A stretch of 64,000 bases of DNA from Burkholderia sp. GAS332 (lineage in GTDB: Bacteria; Pseudomonadota; Gammaproteobacteria; Burkholderiales; Burkholderiaceae): NCBI GenBank assembly GCA_900142905.1, contig FSRV01000001.1:3596001-3660000 (forward strand), written 5' to 3'. The notes beneath the pieces were generated by a model. It had not been told where the DNA came from, made no database searches, and saw only the letters and a program-made list of their open reading frames with translations. Below, one piece after another: positions 43,341 through 52,491 of this stretch (positions within the stretch are counted from its first letter, which is position 1; every line of letters starts with the position of its first letter). Made by a program: the position numbers and the translations under genes.

Positions 43341-44346
43341 AGCAGACGTCAGCAATGAGTTTGGTTACGAGGGCGATCAGCGTGAACAGAAACAGCGAGC
43401 CGAGCACGACCGGATAGTCACGGCGAATCACCGAGTCATACGAAAGTTGACCCATGCCGTCGAGCGAGAACAGGGTTTCAATCAACAGATTGCCGTTCAG
43501 GAAGGCGCCGACGAAGGCCGCCGGCAAACCAGTCAGTAAGGGAATCGCCGCATTGCGCAGCACGTGCTTCCACAGCACGTCGCGCTCCGGCGCACCTTTG
43601 GCACGTGCGGTCAATACGTATTGACGTCCGATCTCCTCGAGGAAGGTGTTCTTGGTCAGGATCGTGACGATCGCGAAGTTGCCGACGACTGACGCCGTGA
43701 CCGGCAGCACGATGTGCCACAGGTAATCGAGCAGCTTGCCGAAGGTGCTGAGGTCGCTGAAGTTATCCGAGGTGAGACCGCGCATCGGAAACACCTGCCA
43801 GAACGTGCCGCCGCCGAACAGCATCAGCAACAGCACACCCAGCACGAAACCAGGAATCGCATAGCCGGCGAGCACCAGCACGCTAGTCACCGTATCGAAG
43901 CGCGAGCCGTTGCGCACCGCTTTCGCAATGCCCAACGGCACCGATATCAGATACGTGAGCATCACCGTCCATAACCCGAGCGTGATCGACACCGGCAGCT
44001 TCGATTTGATGACGTCCCACACGCTGTCATGCTGATAGTAGGACTGGCCGAGGTCGAACGTCGCGTAGCGCTTGAGCATCAGGACGTAGCGCTCGAGCGG
44101 TGGCTTGTCGAAGCCGAACTGCTTCTTGATCTGCTCGAGTTGCTGCGGATCGACCCCCTGGCTGCCGTGATAGCCGCCTCCACCCGCCCCCGCCTCTCCG
44201 CCACGGCCAACGCCGTGGCGGAGTTGCGTCATCACCTGCTCGACCGGCCCACCCGGCACGAACTGTGTGACGACAAAGGTCAGCGTGACCACGCCGAGCA
44301 GCGTCGGCACCATCAACAGCAATCGTCTGAGAATGTAGGCAAGCAT
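43294..44346 (-). CDS. yejB: Oligopeptide ABC transporter permease
   Basis: 350 residues. N-terminal MLAYILRRLLLMVPTLLGVVTLTFVV is the conserved DppB-like first helix. A YejB-type periplasmic insert with a Gly-rich stretch (GVGRGGEAGAGGGGYHG) follows, longer than I expect, then KKQFGFDKPPLERY. The EAA loop is YVLTARAKGAPERDVLWKHVLRN. It starts eight bases after the yejA stop. Confidence 0.92.
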   Translation of the reverse strand: MLAYILRRLLLMVPTLLGVVTLTFVVTQFVPGGPVEQVMTQLRHGVGRGGEAGAGGGGYHGSQGVDPQQLEQIKKQFGFDKPPLERYVLMLKRYATFDLGQSYYQHDSVWDVIKSKLPVSITLGLWTVMLTYLISVPLGIAKAVRNGSRFDTVTSVLVLAGYAIPGFVLGVLLLMLFGGGTFWQVFPMRGLTSDNFSDLSTFGKLLDYLWHIVLPVTASVVGNFAIVTILTKNTFLEEIGRQYVLTARAKGAPERDVLWKHVLRNAAIPLLTGLPAAFVGAFLNGNLLIETLFSLDGMGQLSYDSVIRRDYPVVLGSLFLFTLIALVTKLIADVCYVLVDPRIQFNRLDR

Positions 44347-44354
44347 GCTGTTCC

Positions 44355-46322
44355 TCAGTGGGCCGCGGCCGTGGTTGAACCCGCGGATTGCGCGGCCTGG
44401 AGTTTCTGTGTCGCGGGTGCGCCCGGTGCTTTCGCATACCAGTAGTCGATGACCCAGTCTTCGTACAGGTAGGAATTCGGCACGGTCTTCGGAAAGCCGA
44501 GCGTGGTCTTGTAGCCAATGCGCGCGCCCGGTGCGTAGTACTCGGGCACGAGATAAAACGAATAGATCAGCACGCGATCCAGCGCACGGGTCGCCGCTTC
44601 CAGATCGTCGAGATTGGTGGCAGAGAGTGCGGAGTGAATCAGTGAATCGACCGCCTTCGAACGGATACCCGTATAGTTCTCGGAGCCGACTTCGGACGCA
44701 GCCGCGCTGCCGAAGCGGCGCGTCAGTTCAGCGCCCGGAATCGTGACCGGCGGATAGATGAAGGTGGTCATGTCGTACTCGAAATTATCCAGACGCTTCT
44801 CGTACAACGCGCTGTCGATCTCGCGCATGTGGGCCTGAATGCCGAGCATGTCGAGCGCCTGCATATACGGCAGGATCAGACGATCCATGCCGGGCTGGTC
44901 GTCCATGATCTCGATCGTCATCGCCGTACCGTTGGCGTCGCGCAATGCACCGTCACGGTAGTGCCAACCGGCTTGTGCCAGCAGATCGCGCGCGACGCGC
45001 AAATTGCCGCGCAAGGAATTCGGTGGAATCGTGTCGGGTTGCTTGAGCATCGGACCGAACACGTCCGGCGGCACGCTGCCGCGCAGCGGTTCGAGCAGCG
45101 CCAACTCCTTAGGGCTCGGCATGCCGGTCGCGCCGAATGGACTGGCCTCGAAATAGCTGTTCGTACGCCGGTATTGGCCGTAGAACATCATCCGGTTCAT
45201 CCAGTCATAGTCGAGTGCCAGCGTAAGCGCGTGGCGCACGCGTGGATCCTGGAACATCGGCTTGCGCATATTCATCAGCATGCCCTGCATCTGCGCGGGG
45301 CCGTCGGCAAATTCGCCCTTCTTCAGGAGCCCGTTGTCGAAGTTCTTGCCGACATATTTGCGCGCCCACTGCGTCGCGCTGTATTCGACGATGACGTCCG
45401 CATCGCCCGCCTTGAAGGCCTCGAGTTGCGTGTAATGGTCGCGATACAGATTGAAGGTGATGCGCTCGAAACGGAACATACCGCGTCGCGATGGCAGATT
45501 CGCCGCCCAGTAATCGGGATTGCGGCGATACGTGATCTGCTTGTCGTTCTTGCGTCCTTCGATCAGATATGGGCCACTGCTGATCGGTGGCGTGGAAGAG
45601 ATCTGGTCGAATGGCAGGCGCTTGCCGTCAGGCTGCATCCCCCATTTCTGCGAGAAGATCGGCAGGTCGCCCGCAATCAGCGGCGCATCGCGTTCGGGAT
45701 GCTTGAACTCGAAGCGGATCGTGTTCTTATCGATGACGGTCGCGCTTTTGATCACCGAAAATTGCGCATTGAAAAGCGGCGATGCCTGCGGACTTGTCAG
45801 CGTATCGTATGAATACTTGACGTCGGCTGCGGTGATCGGGTCGCCGTTCGAAAAGCGAGCGGCGGGATTGATATGGAACGTCGCTGACGTCAGATCCGGC
45901 GCCACCTCGACATCGTCGGCGATCAGCGGATATTCGGAGGCCAGCTCGTCCCAGCTACGCTGCATCAGCGTATCGAACATCAGATTCTGGATGTCGGGCG
46001 CGGGCGCGCCACGCACCAGAAACGGATTCAGCGAATCGTAGGTTTGCAGTTCGCTATAGTTTTCGAAACTCAGCGAGCCGTTAGCCGGCGCGTCGGGATT
46101 CGCGTAGTCGAAATGCGTGAAATCGGCGGGATATTTCGGCTGGTCGTATTGCGAAATGGACGGCTTCGCCTGCACCGTCGTCGGGATCGCTCCGCATACC
46201 GCCACTATGCCAGGCGCAGCGGCAACGGCGAACGAGATGCTCGCGGCGCAGCGCACTGCGCCGAGCAAACATCCCATCGCGTCGTGCAGGCGCAGCAGTC
46301 CGGAATTCATCATTCTTTTCAT
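44355..46322 (-). CDS. yejA: Periplasmic oligopeptide-binding protein
   Basis: 655 residues, typical for YejA (SBP family 5). A signal peptide of ~50 residues with several basic residues precedes AKPSISQYDQPKYPADFTHFDYANPDAP. Later blocks include RSWDELASEYPLIADDVEVAPDLTSATFHINPAARFSNGDPITAADVKYSYDTL, the family 5 signature region, and GPYLIEGRKNDKQITYRRNPDYW. It captures peptides in the periplasm for YejBEF. First gene of a nine-gene run that ends with an RND pump. Confidence 0.93.
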   Translation of the reverse strand: MKRMMNSGLLRLHDAMGCLLGAVRCAASISFAVAAAPGIVAVCGAIPTTVQAKPSISQYDQPKYPADFTHFDYANPDAPANGSLSFENYSELQTYDSLNPFLVRGAPAPDIQNLMFDTLMQRSWDELASEYPLIADDVEVAPDLTSATFHINPAARFSNGDPITAADVKYSYDTLTSPQASPLFNAQFSVIKSATVIDKNTIRFEFKHPERDAPLIAGDLPIFSQKWGMQPDGKRLPFDQISSTPPISSGPYLIEGRKNDKQITYRRNPDYWAANLPSRRGMFRFERITFNLYRDHYTQLEAFKAGDADVIVEYSATQWARKYVGKNFDNGLLKKGEFADGPAQMQGMLMNMRKPMFQDPRVRHALTLALDYDWMNRMMFYGQYRRTNSYFEASPFGATGMPSPKELALLEPLRGSVPPDVFGPMLKQPDTIPPNSLRGNLRVARDLLAQAGWHYRDGALRDANGTAMTIEIMDDQPGMDRLILPYMQALDMLGIQAHMREIDSALYEKRLDNFEYDMTTFIYPPVTIPGAELTRRFGSAAASEVGSENYTGIRSKAVDSLIHSALSATNLDDLEAATRALDRVLIYSFYLVPEYYAPGARIGYKTTLGFPKTVPNSYLYEDWVIDYWYAKAPGAPATQKLQAAQSAGSTTAAAH

Positions 46323-46469
46323 CAGCCCATACAGTGCGCACCGGCTCGTGACCTGTGCGCGATTCGTCCTGCGGCACGAGTGCAGCCTGTTGGCTTTACC
46401 GGCGCACGCTGGCCCATTGCGACGACAGGCAGCCTGCGCCGCCGTACGATGAGTCGCCGCTTAAAGCAC

Positions 46470-46507
46470 ACCGCTCCGGTTCCTTGCACGAACGGAACCG
46501 GAGCGGT
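46470..46507. terminator. Strong hairpin terminator between receptor gene and yejA
   Basis: ACCGCTCCGGTTCC (46470-46483) pairs perfectly with GGAACCGGAGCGGT (46494-46507) over a 10-base loop. Lying 28 bases beyond the receptor stop, it should end that transcript and so separate it from yejA. Confidence 0.85.
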
Positions 46508-46534
46508 TCTTCCCTCAGATCAACTGCCGGGACA

Positions 46535-49315
46535 TCAGAACTTGTATGTTGCACCGATCTGCGCGAAACGGCCAATGTACGTGTAGATCGACTGGTCGTA
46601 CCCCGTCTGATCCAACGTGCCGTTTGCAAAGATCGGATCGTACGGCGGTGTGCGATTGAAGATGTTGTCGATGCCGCCGTAGATCGTCCAGTGCTTGAAC
46701 CCCGTGTACGTCATCATCAGGTTGAACTGGCTGTACGATCCCACCTTGTTCGGCCCGGCGGGATTCAGATTCTGCGCGTACGGTCCCGTGAACTGCCACG
46801 TCAACGCTGCGTCGAACTTGTGGTACGTCCAGTCCAGGGTCGTGTTGCCTCTCCAGCGCGGGAAGCTGCCACCGAACGGTTGCGTGAGGGTGTAGTCGTT
46901 ACCCGCGCCGTTCACCGGCGCGATGCCCGGGGAGCCGAGCTTGAAGCTGTTCACGTAAGCCCAGTCACCCGACACGGTGAACGTACCGGCCGTCGTCGTC
47001 GGCAGCGCCTGACGGAACGTGCCTTCGAAGCCGTTCGTGTCGAGGTAGCCGAGGTTCTGGTACGGAATGACCTTGTAGAGCACGTCGCCCGTTGTCGGGT
47101 CGATGGCAACCTGCGAAGGCGCGCCCTGGCCGATCACGTTATCGACGCGAATCTTGTACCAGTCAAAGCCGACATCGGTCGTACGGGTCGGCGCCAGCTG
47201 GAAGCCGATGTTGAAGTTACGCGTGCGCTCCGGCGCCAGGTTCGGATTCCCCTCCGTGATCGAGGTGTAATTCTGGCCGGTGTTCTGGTCCACCTGGATA
47301 CCCAGCGTCTGCGACTTGCTGTCCTCGACGAACGTCGGCGCACGGAAGCCGCGGTCGTACGAGGTATACATCGTCAGCGCCTGAACCGGCTGATAGCGCA
47401 GCGCGAAGCGCGGCGAGAACGCACCGCCCACATCGCTGTAGTGGTCGTAACGACCCGACTGGCTGAACGTCAGGTTGCGCACAATCGGAATGTCCACCTG
47501 GTAATACACGGCCGCAACGTTGCGCTGCCCGTTCACGGTCTGGAGATTCGGGTTGGCGACGAGGCCATCTTCGAATGCTCCACCCGGGTTGAGCACTTCG
47601 CTCTGGTGCGTAAACTGCGCACCGAACCCGAGACCTACGTCGCCCGCCGGCAGGTGGAACAACTCCGGCGTCGATAGCGTCGCGTCAACAGTATCGAGCT
47701 TCGAGATGCCCAGGTTGTCCGCATTCATGTACAACCCGTTGAACCCGTTGGGTGTAGCCGACGGATTGGCGAAATTCAGCGTGCCGTTCTGGTAAATGTT
47801 GGTCAGTGCGGCGGTGTTCAGCTGGTTCGTGTAGGTGTTCGCGACCGTGCTTTGCGAGTGGCTGACCGACGTCGCCCAATCCCATTCACCATTCGGCAGG
47901 TTAAACGAGCCTTTGATGCCGGTGGACGCGCGCCAGTACGTGGCATACGTCTTTTCCGCTACCGTGTTCGGGAAAGCATACGTGAGCGGCGTAGCCACGC
48001 CGAACGGGTTGTACGGGTTGCTCGCTGGCACCGACGTGTTGAACGGGGACAGCAGCTTCGTCTGCGGGTTCCACACGAGGGTGGGAACCTGCGGATTGCC
48101 GACAACGTTGTTCCATAGGCCGTCGTTCGTGGTGGTCGTATTGCTGCTGATCAGGAAATCGCCGAACGCGGTCGTCGTATCGTTGATCTTGAAGTCAGCG
48201 TGAAGCTTCGCGTTCAGACGCTCAGTCAGCGGCGCAATGGACATGCCTTCCGCGGTGTTGAAGCCGCAGACCGTGCCTGCCGATCCCGCCGTCAGCGAGT
48301 TGGTGCCTGCAGGGCGGACCGAGCCGCCGAACGGACAGTTGTTCAACGCCTGCACACCGCCGCCGGGCATGCTCCAGTACGACGGCGCGAGCAACGAAAG
48401 GCCGCCTGGCTGATTGGTGAAATCCTGGTTTTGCGTCGAGTCGCGGTCGGCGAGCGTGAAGCCGTTCGACTTGTAGTAGCTCGCCGCAGCCGTCACATTG
48501 AAGCGATCGGAGTTGAGATCGCCGAAGCCGCCCAGCACGCCGAATTTGGTCGTGCCGGCACCGCCGCCGCCATTAATCGCGCTACCGTAGCTGCCGTCGA
48601 GTTGCAGCCCCTGGAAGTCGTGCTTCGTAATGATGTTGACCACACCCGCAATAGCGTCCGAGCCGTATTGCGACACGGCACCGGTCTTCACGATTTCGAT
48701 GCGATCAATCGAGTTCAACGGCAACGTGTTCAGGTCGAAGAACGAGTCGACGCTGTTCGAGTAGAACGCGAACGGCGTAACGCGCTGTCCATCCACCAGC
48801 ACCAGCGTGTATTTTTCGCTGAGACCGCGCAGGGCGATACCCGCAGCGCCTGCGGCAAAGTTGCCGGACTGGCCTTCGCTCCAACTATTCGCCGAGTTGG
48901 CTGAGGTATCGCGCAGAAAATCGGCGACAGTCGTGGCGCCGCTATTCTGAATGTCTTTCTGCGAAACCGTCTGAACCTGATTGAAGCCGACCTTGTCCGA
49001 GCTGCGGATCAGCGAGCCGGTCACTTCGAATTTCTTCAGTTGCTGTACGCCTTTGCCAGCCGGCGTCCCGGTGTTGTTGTCCGCGGACGGTGTGGCGGCA
49101 GTGCCTGATGCCGGAGCCGGAGCCGCAGCCGATGCCGCAGCCGATGCCGGAGCTGCAGCCGCTGCCGGCGTGCTTTCCGTGGTCGTCGCGCCTGCCGCGG
49201 TTCCGGTGGTGGCCGGCTGGCTTTGCGCAAACGCCGGCACGGCGATTGCGGCCGACAACGCCAGTTCAGCCCAGATTATTCTTTTGATGGCAAGCGCCAA
49301 TGCCCTTTGTTTCAT
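46535..49315 (-). CDS. TonB-dependent outer-membrane receptor
   Basis: 926 residues; GGAAGGGG precedes ATG 49315. The signal peptide ends PAFAQ. A long Ala/Pro/Thr-rich stretch (~30-90) leads to the plug: FEVTGSLIRSSDKVGFNQVQTVS, then TVADFLRDTSANSANSW, IALRGLSEKYTLVLVDGQRV and VSQYGSDAIAGVVNIITK. The barrel ends ...RFAQIGATYKF with terminal Phe. This is the large COG1629-type receptor seen for peptides, oligosaccharides or iron complexes; no siderophore genes are near. Its neighbours, a dedicated TonB system upstream and a peptide importer downstream, suggest a peptide-like substrate. Confidence 0.92.
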   Translation of the reverse strand: MKQRALALAIKRIIWAELALSAAIAVPAFAQSQPATTGTAAGATTTESTPAAAAAPASAAASAAAPAPASGTAATPSADNNTGTPAGKGVQQLKKFEVTGSLIRSSDKVGFNQVQTVSQKDIQNSGATTVADFLRDTSANSANSWSEGQSGNFAAGAAGIALRGLSEKYTLVLVDGQRVTPFAFYSNSVDSFFDLNTLPLNSIDRIEIVKTGAVSQYGSDAIAGVVNIITKHDFQGLQLDGSYGSAINGGGGAGTTKFGVLGGFGDLNSDRFNVTAAASYYKSNGFTLADRDSTQNQDFTNQPGGLSLLAPSYWSMPGGGVQALNNCPFGGSVRPAGTNSLTAGSAGTVCGFNTAEGMSIAPLTERLNAKLHADFKINDTTTAFGDFLISSNTTTTNDGLWNNVVGNPQVPTLVWNPQTKLLSPFNTSVPASNPYNPFGVATPLTYAFPNTVAEKTYATYWRASTGIKGSFNLPNGEWDWATSVSHSQSTVANTYTNQLNTAALTNIYQNGTLNFANPSATPNGFNGLYMNADNLGISKLDTVDATLSTPELFHLPAGDVGLGFGAQFTHQSEVLNPGGAFEDGLVANPNLQTVNGQRNVAAVYYQVDIPIVRNLTFSQSGRYDHYSDVGGAFSPRFALRYQPVQALTMYTSYDRGFRAPTFVEDSKSQTLGIQVDQNTGQNYTSITEGNPNLAPERTRNFNIGFQLAPTRTTDVGFDWYKIRVDNVIGQGAPSQVAIDPTTGDVLYKVIPYQNLGYLDTNGFEGTFRQALPTTTAGTFTVSGDWAYVNSFKLGSPGIAPVNGAGNDYTLTQPFGGSFPRWRGNTTLDWTYHKFDAALTWQFTGPYAQNLNPAGPNKVGSYSQFNLMMTYTGFKHWTIYGGIDNIFNRTPPYDPIFANGTLDQTGYDQSIYTYIGRFAQIGATYKF

Positions 49316-49692
49316 TTTTCCCCTTCCCGCTCGTCAATAAGGCCACAGCTGTGTGTGAAGAGAGATCTTGTGAACCTCTCCACTCGATATACGGCGATCG
49401 TGCGCCGCGCTCCGTTAAAGCTGCCCCGCGCTTCTGCCCGGCAAACCGGTCAATACCGCACCGGATTGCAAATACAGACAGGAAGACAGGACACTTCAGA
49501 TACTCAAATATCGGACTACTTATTTATTACAAACGAAATGCGCAGCGCTTACTAATTGTTTTCACTTTTTCTATCACCGGTGATGGTGAGATGGGCAATG
49601 CATTTCCCATCTCACCAAACCAGAATCAAACATTAAGTTATGCTTACAAACACTGAGCGATTGCTTTCAACGAAAGCACGGAGCAAAGGTAT
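49316..49692. other. Receptor upstream region with terminator hairpin
   Basis: The promoter of the receptor must lie here. A perfect 12-bp stem TGGTGAGATGGG (49584-49595) with CCCATCTCACCA (49606-49617) and a 10-base loop probably terminates the XRE-cupin gene. The rest is relatively A+T-rich without a credible gene. Confidence 0.65.
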
Positions 49693-50268
49693 TTAAAACA
49701 ATCTTGGCGTACCCACCCACACCACCACTGCTTCTTCGCGGGCCGTATTGGACCAGGAATGAGGCACGGTGGACTCGTAATGCGCGGTGTCACCTGCCTG
49801 CAATACGAACGTTGTACCTTCTAACGTGAGCGATATCTGGCCGCTCATCACGTACAAAAACTCTTCCCCTGCATGCGTCGTGACTTCCGATGGGTTCTGC
49901 CCCACCGGCATCCTGACGAGAATCACTTCCAGTTTGCTGCCGACCGACAGGTTCGTCAGCCGTCCAAAACGATTCGCGGTTCCGTCGAATCCGAAGTACT
50001 TCAGTTCACTTCCTCTGCGGACCGACTTGTCTTCGGTTGGCGTATCGACGAAGTACTGCACCGTCACACCTAGAGCCCGAGCAATGCCCACTAGCGATGT
50101 GATTGAAGGCGTTGCATGACCTCGTTCTACCTGCGACAAAAAGGGCTTTGAAATTCCCGCAGTGGTTGCCACTTCGTCCAGCGTGCGCTTGAGCCGCTGG
50201 CGAAGCGCGCGGACTTTGCTTCCTATAGAAACTGCGACCTGTGCCTTGTTATCGAGTGGCAAAACCAT
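49693..50268 (-). CDS. XRE-family regulator with cupin sensor domain
   Basis: 191 residues from ATG 50268 (MVLPLDNKAQ). An HTH_3 domain (~15-70) reads KVRALRQRLKRTLDEVATTAGISKPFLSQVERGHATPSITSLVGIARALG. A cupin_2 domain (~105-190) holds HAGEEFLYVMSGQISLTLEG and LQAGDTAHYESTVPHSWSN with its metal-site histidines. Such PuuR-like repressors respond to small nitrogenous metabolites. It lies between the TonB operon and the receptor, and a perfect inverted repeat (50295-50312) sits 27 bases upstream of its start, suggesting autoregulation. Confidence 0.9.
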   Translation of the reverse strand: MVLPLDNKAQVAVSIGSKVRALRQRLKRTLDEVATTAGISKPFLSQVERGHATPSITSLVGIARALGVTVQYFVDTPTEDKSVRRGSELKYFGFDGTANRFGRLTNLSVGSKLEVILVRMPVGQNPSEVTTHAGEEFLYVMSGQISLTLEGTTFVLQAGDTAHYESTVPHSWSNTAREEAVVVWVGTPRLF

Positions 50269-50294
50269 AGCAAGACAGAATCCCGTAGTCAAAA

Positions 50295-50312
50295 TTAGTT
50301 TGATAAAACTAA
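50295..50312. promoter_or_regulatory. Candidate operator for the XRE-cupin regulator
   Basis: TTAGTTT-GATA-AAACTAA, a perfect 7-4-7 inverted repeat in the A+T-rich promoter region of the regulator gene, 27 bases before its start codon. Half-site-like sequences (CTAAGTTTAG near 54578, AACTAA near 54600) occur upstream of tonB but are weaker. Confidence 0.5.
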
Positions 50313-50400
50313 ACTATGTTTCGTTGAGCGCAACATCCTCCCTTGGACACGCGCCATAGAGACACTTCGCAGGATGGAACATATCGGGATCGGGATGCCG

Positions 50401-51606
50401 TTACTTCGACGCCACCAGCAACCACAAACGGGCGAGATCGGCCGAACCGTCGGTGCCCTTCACAGCACGGAAGGTTTGCACTGCACGCGTTTTGTCGCCT
50501 GCGATGTAGTACGCCTCGCCGAGATGCAATTGCGCCTGGTCCGGGTGATCGATTCCGCCCTTCGCGATCGCTGCGTCCATGGCAGTAAGACCCTGCTTGG
50601 GCTGCCCCGCGAAGACCTCGTTGAAACCAATGTCGACTGGCGCGACGGGGTTTGCCGGATCGGCCGGCGCTTGCACCCGTTTTGCGGCGAGCGCCTGCAA
50701 CCGTTTCTCGCGATCCGTCTGCGCATCGTGGCCCAGAACACCTGACGCAAAACCCTGATCGATGACCTGCTTACCTTCGGCCGTGGTGCCCGCCACGATC
50801 GCGAGTTGCGTCATCTCCATGTAGTCGTCGGCGGTGGTGAGCGAACCCGTCGCGCGGCGCAGGCGGTAGGTGTCGATATCGAGCGCCGACGAATAGCCGG
50901 GCTTGCTGCGAATCGCGTTGAACAGATCGTCCCAATACGACTGCTTCGGATGATAGGCAACCAGCTTTTCGAGCGTGCTGCGGTAGGTCGCGTCATCTTT
51001 CACACGTTGCGCGCACGTGCCGAGCAATTGCAACTGCGACTCGTCAGGTACGTGACCTGCATGCACTTGCGCATCGATGCTCGGTTTGAGCAGGCTCACC
51101 ACATTGCCGCAATCGTTTGACAGGTAGTAAGACTGCACCAGCAACGTGTGCATGTCGGGATCGCTGCCGCCCGACTTCAGGTAGCGCTGTGCCACCTTCG
51201 CAGCCTGCGCGTAGTTCTTCTCCTGGAAATAAATGCCTGCGAGCGCCGCCGTGGTGCGCTGCTCGTCAGCACCGGCCAGATGCCCTGAACTCAGCAAGGT
51301 TTCGTAGGCCTGGGCCGCCACACCGGATTCGCCGGCTGCCGCTGCCGCAGCGCCACGCATCTCCTGAATCATGGTGCTTTCATAGGGCGTTTTACCCGGC
51401 ACAGCGTCGGCCTGATCGATCTTCGTCAACGCATCCTTGTACTTGTGCGCGCGATACAGATCCTGCGCGGCGTTCAGCGGCTTCGCCACATCCGGCCGCA
51501 ACGTGTCCGCGGCATAGGATGTGACCGGCAGCACGACGAGCGCGGACAGCCCTCCGATAGCGGCCGCGATGACGGCGCGCTTGAACCGTTGATGGATCGT
51601 TTGCAT
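50401..51606 (-). CDS. Periplasmic TPR protein of the TonB operon
   Basis: 401 residues; GGAAGTGG precedes ATG 51606. A signal peptide (ending SYAAD) is followed by tetratricopeptide-like helical pairs: AQDLYRAHKYKDALTKIDQA, ALAGIYFQEKNYAQAAKVAQRYL, and a C-terminal pair DQAQLHLGEAYYIAGDKTRAVQTFRAV. TPR proteins are found as the last gene of tonB-exbB-exbD systems in several proteobacteria, where they assist TonB function in the periplasm. It starts ten bases after the second exbD. Confidence 0.85.
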   Translation of the reverse strand: MQTIHQRFKRAVIAAAIGGLSALVVLPVTSYAADTLRPDVAKPLNAAQDLYRAHKYKDALTKIDQADAVPGKTPYESTMIQEMRGAAAAAAGESGVAAQAYETLLSSGHLAGADEQRTTAALAGIYFQEKNYAQAAKVAQRYLKSGGSDPDMHTLLVQSYYLSNDCGNVVSLLKPSIDAQVHAGHVPDESQLQLLGTCAQRVKDDATYRSTLEKLVAYHPKQSYWDDLFNAIRSKPGYSSALDIDTYRLRRATGSLTTADDYMEMTQLAIVAGTTAEGKQVIDQGFASGVLGHDAQTDREKRLQALAAKRVQAPADPANPVAPVDIGFNEVFAGQPKQGLTAMDAAIAKGGIDHPDQAQLHLGEAYYIAGDKTRAVQTFRAVKGTDGSADLARLWLLVASK

Positions 51607-51615
51607 TCCACTTCC

Positions 51616-52044
51616 TTATTGCATGTACTGCTCGTTGCCGATCAGACCGATTTTCGTCGCGCCCAGTCGTTGGGCGGACGCCATCACCGCCGCGACATCC
51701 TTGTACGGCACCAGCTTGTTCGGCCGCAGATGGATTTCGGCCTGAACCGGCTCGGCGGCCACCTGGGCGAGCCTGGACTCGAGCGCCGCGCGGTCCGGCA
51801 CCGGCTGGCCGTTCCACGTCGTAGTGCCGTCGAAGTCGATATCGATCTGCACCACTTCCGGCTGCGTGATCGGCGGCGGTGGGTTGCCGACCGGCAAATT
51901 CATCTTGATGGCGTGCGTCTGAATCGGAATCGTGATGATCAGCATGATCAGCAACACCAGCATCACGTCGATCAGCGGCGTGGTGTTGATATCGACCATC
52001 ACATCCGGTTCGCTGCCTGCGCCCGACGATACGTTCATTCCCAT
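51616..52044 (-). CDS. exbD: ExbD/TolR-family protein, second copy
   Basis: 142 residues; AGGAGGAG lies seven bases before ATG 52044. A single N-terminal helix carries the proton-path Asp in INTTPLIDVMLVLLIML (Asp ~26). A periplasmic ExbD domain follows, ending KIGLIGNEQYMQ. It differs substantially from the first copy, as in Xanthomonas-type operons where exbD2 has a separate role. Confidence 0.9.
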   Translation of the reverse strand: MGMNVSSGAGSEPDVMVDINTTPLIDVMLVLLIMLIITIPIQTHAIKMNLPVGNPPPPITQPEVVQIDIDFDGTTTWNGQPVPDRAALESRLAQVAAEPVQAEIHLRPNKLVPYKDVAAVMASAQRLGATKIGLIGNEQYMQ

Positions 52045-52056
52045 GATCGTCTCCTC

Positions 52057-52479
52057 CTAGCCGCCGCGCGCGGGCGGCTCAGTAATAAACGAAACCTTGG
52101 CGATACCGGCGCGCTCGCACTCGGTAATGACCCGGCCGATGAATTCATAACGCGCGCTCTGGTCACCGCGAACGTGCACTTCCGGTTGCGGCGTCATGAC
52201 CGACACGGTTTTCAGGCGTGCCAGCAGCGTAGGCCCATCCACCTGTTTCTCGTTCCAGAAGAAATCGCCGTCGCGGTTGACCGCAATGACGATACTTTTG
52301 GGCGTCGTTTGCAGCGGCTGGATCGTCTCCTTCGGCAGTTGCACCGGCACCGTATGCGTCACCACCGGAATCGTGATCAGAAAGATGATCAGCAGAACCA
52401 GCATCACATCGACAAGCGGCGTGGTGTTGATACTGGAGATGACCTCGTCGCTATCATCCTGCCCAACGCTCATAGCCAT
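52057..52479 (-). CDS. exbD: ExbD/TolR-family protein, first copy
   Basis: 140 residues. SSINTTPLVDVMLVLLIIFLITIPVV provides the helix with its essential Asp (~25). The periplasmic domain includes PEVHVRGDQSARYEFIGRVITECERAGIAKVSFIT, the conserved ExbD/TolR closing segment. It lies 12 bases after exbB. It supplies the stator subunit that couples proton flow to TonB. Confidence 0.92.
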   Translation of the reverse strand: MAMSVGQDDSDEVISSINTTPLVDVMLVLLIIFLITIPVVTHTVPVQLPKETIQPLQTTPKSIVIAVNRDGDFFWNEKQVDGPTLLARLKTVSVMTPQPEVHVRGDQSARYEFIGRVITECERAGIAKVSFITEPPARGG

Positions 52480-52491
52480 GACGGACTCCGC

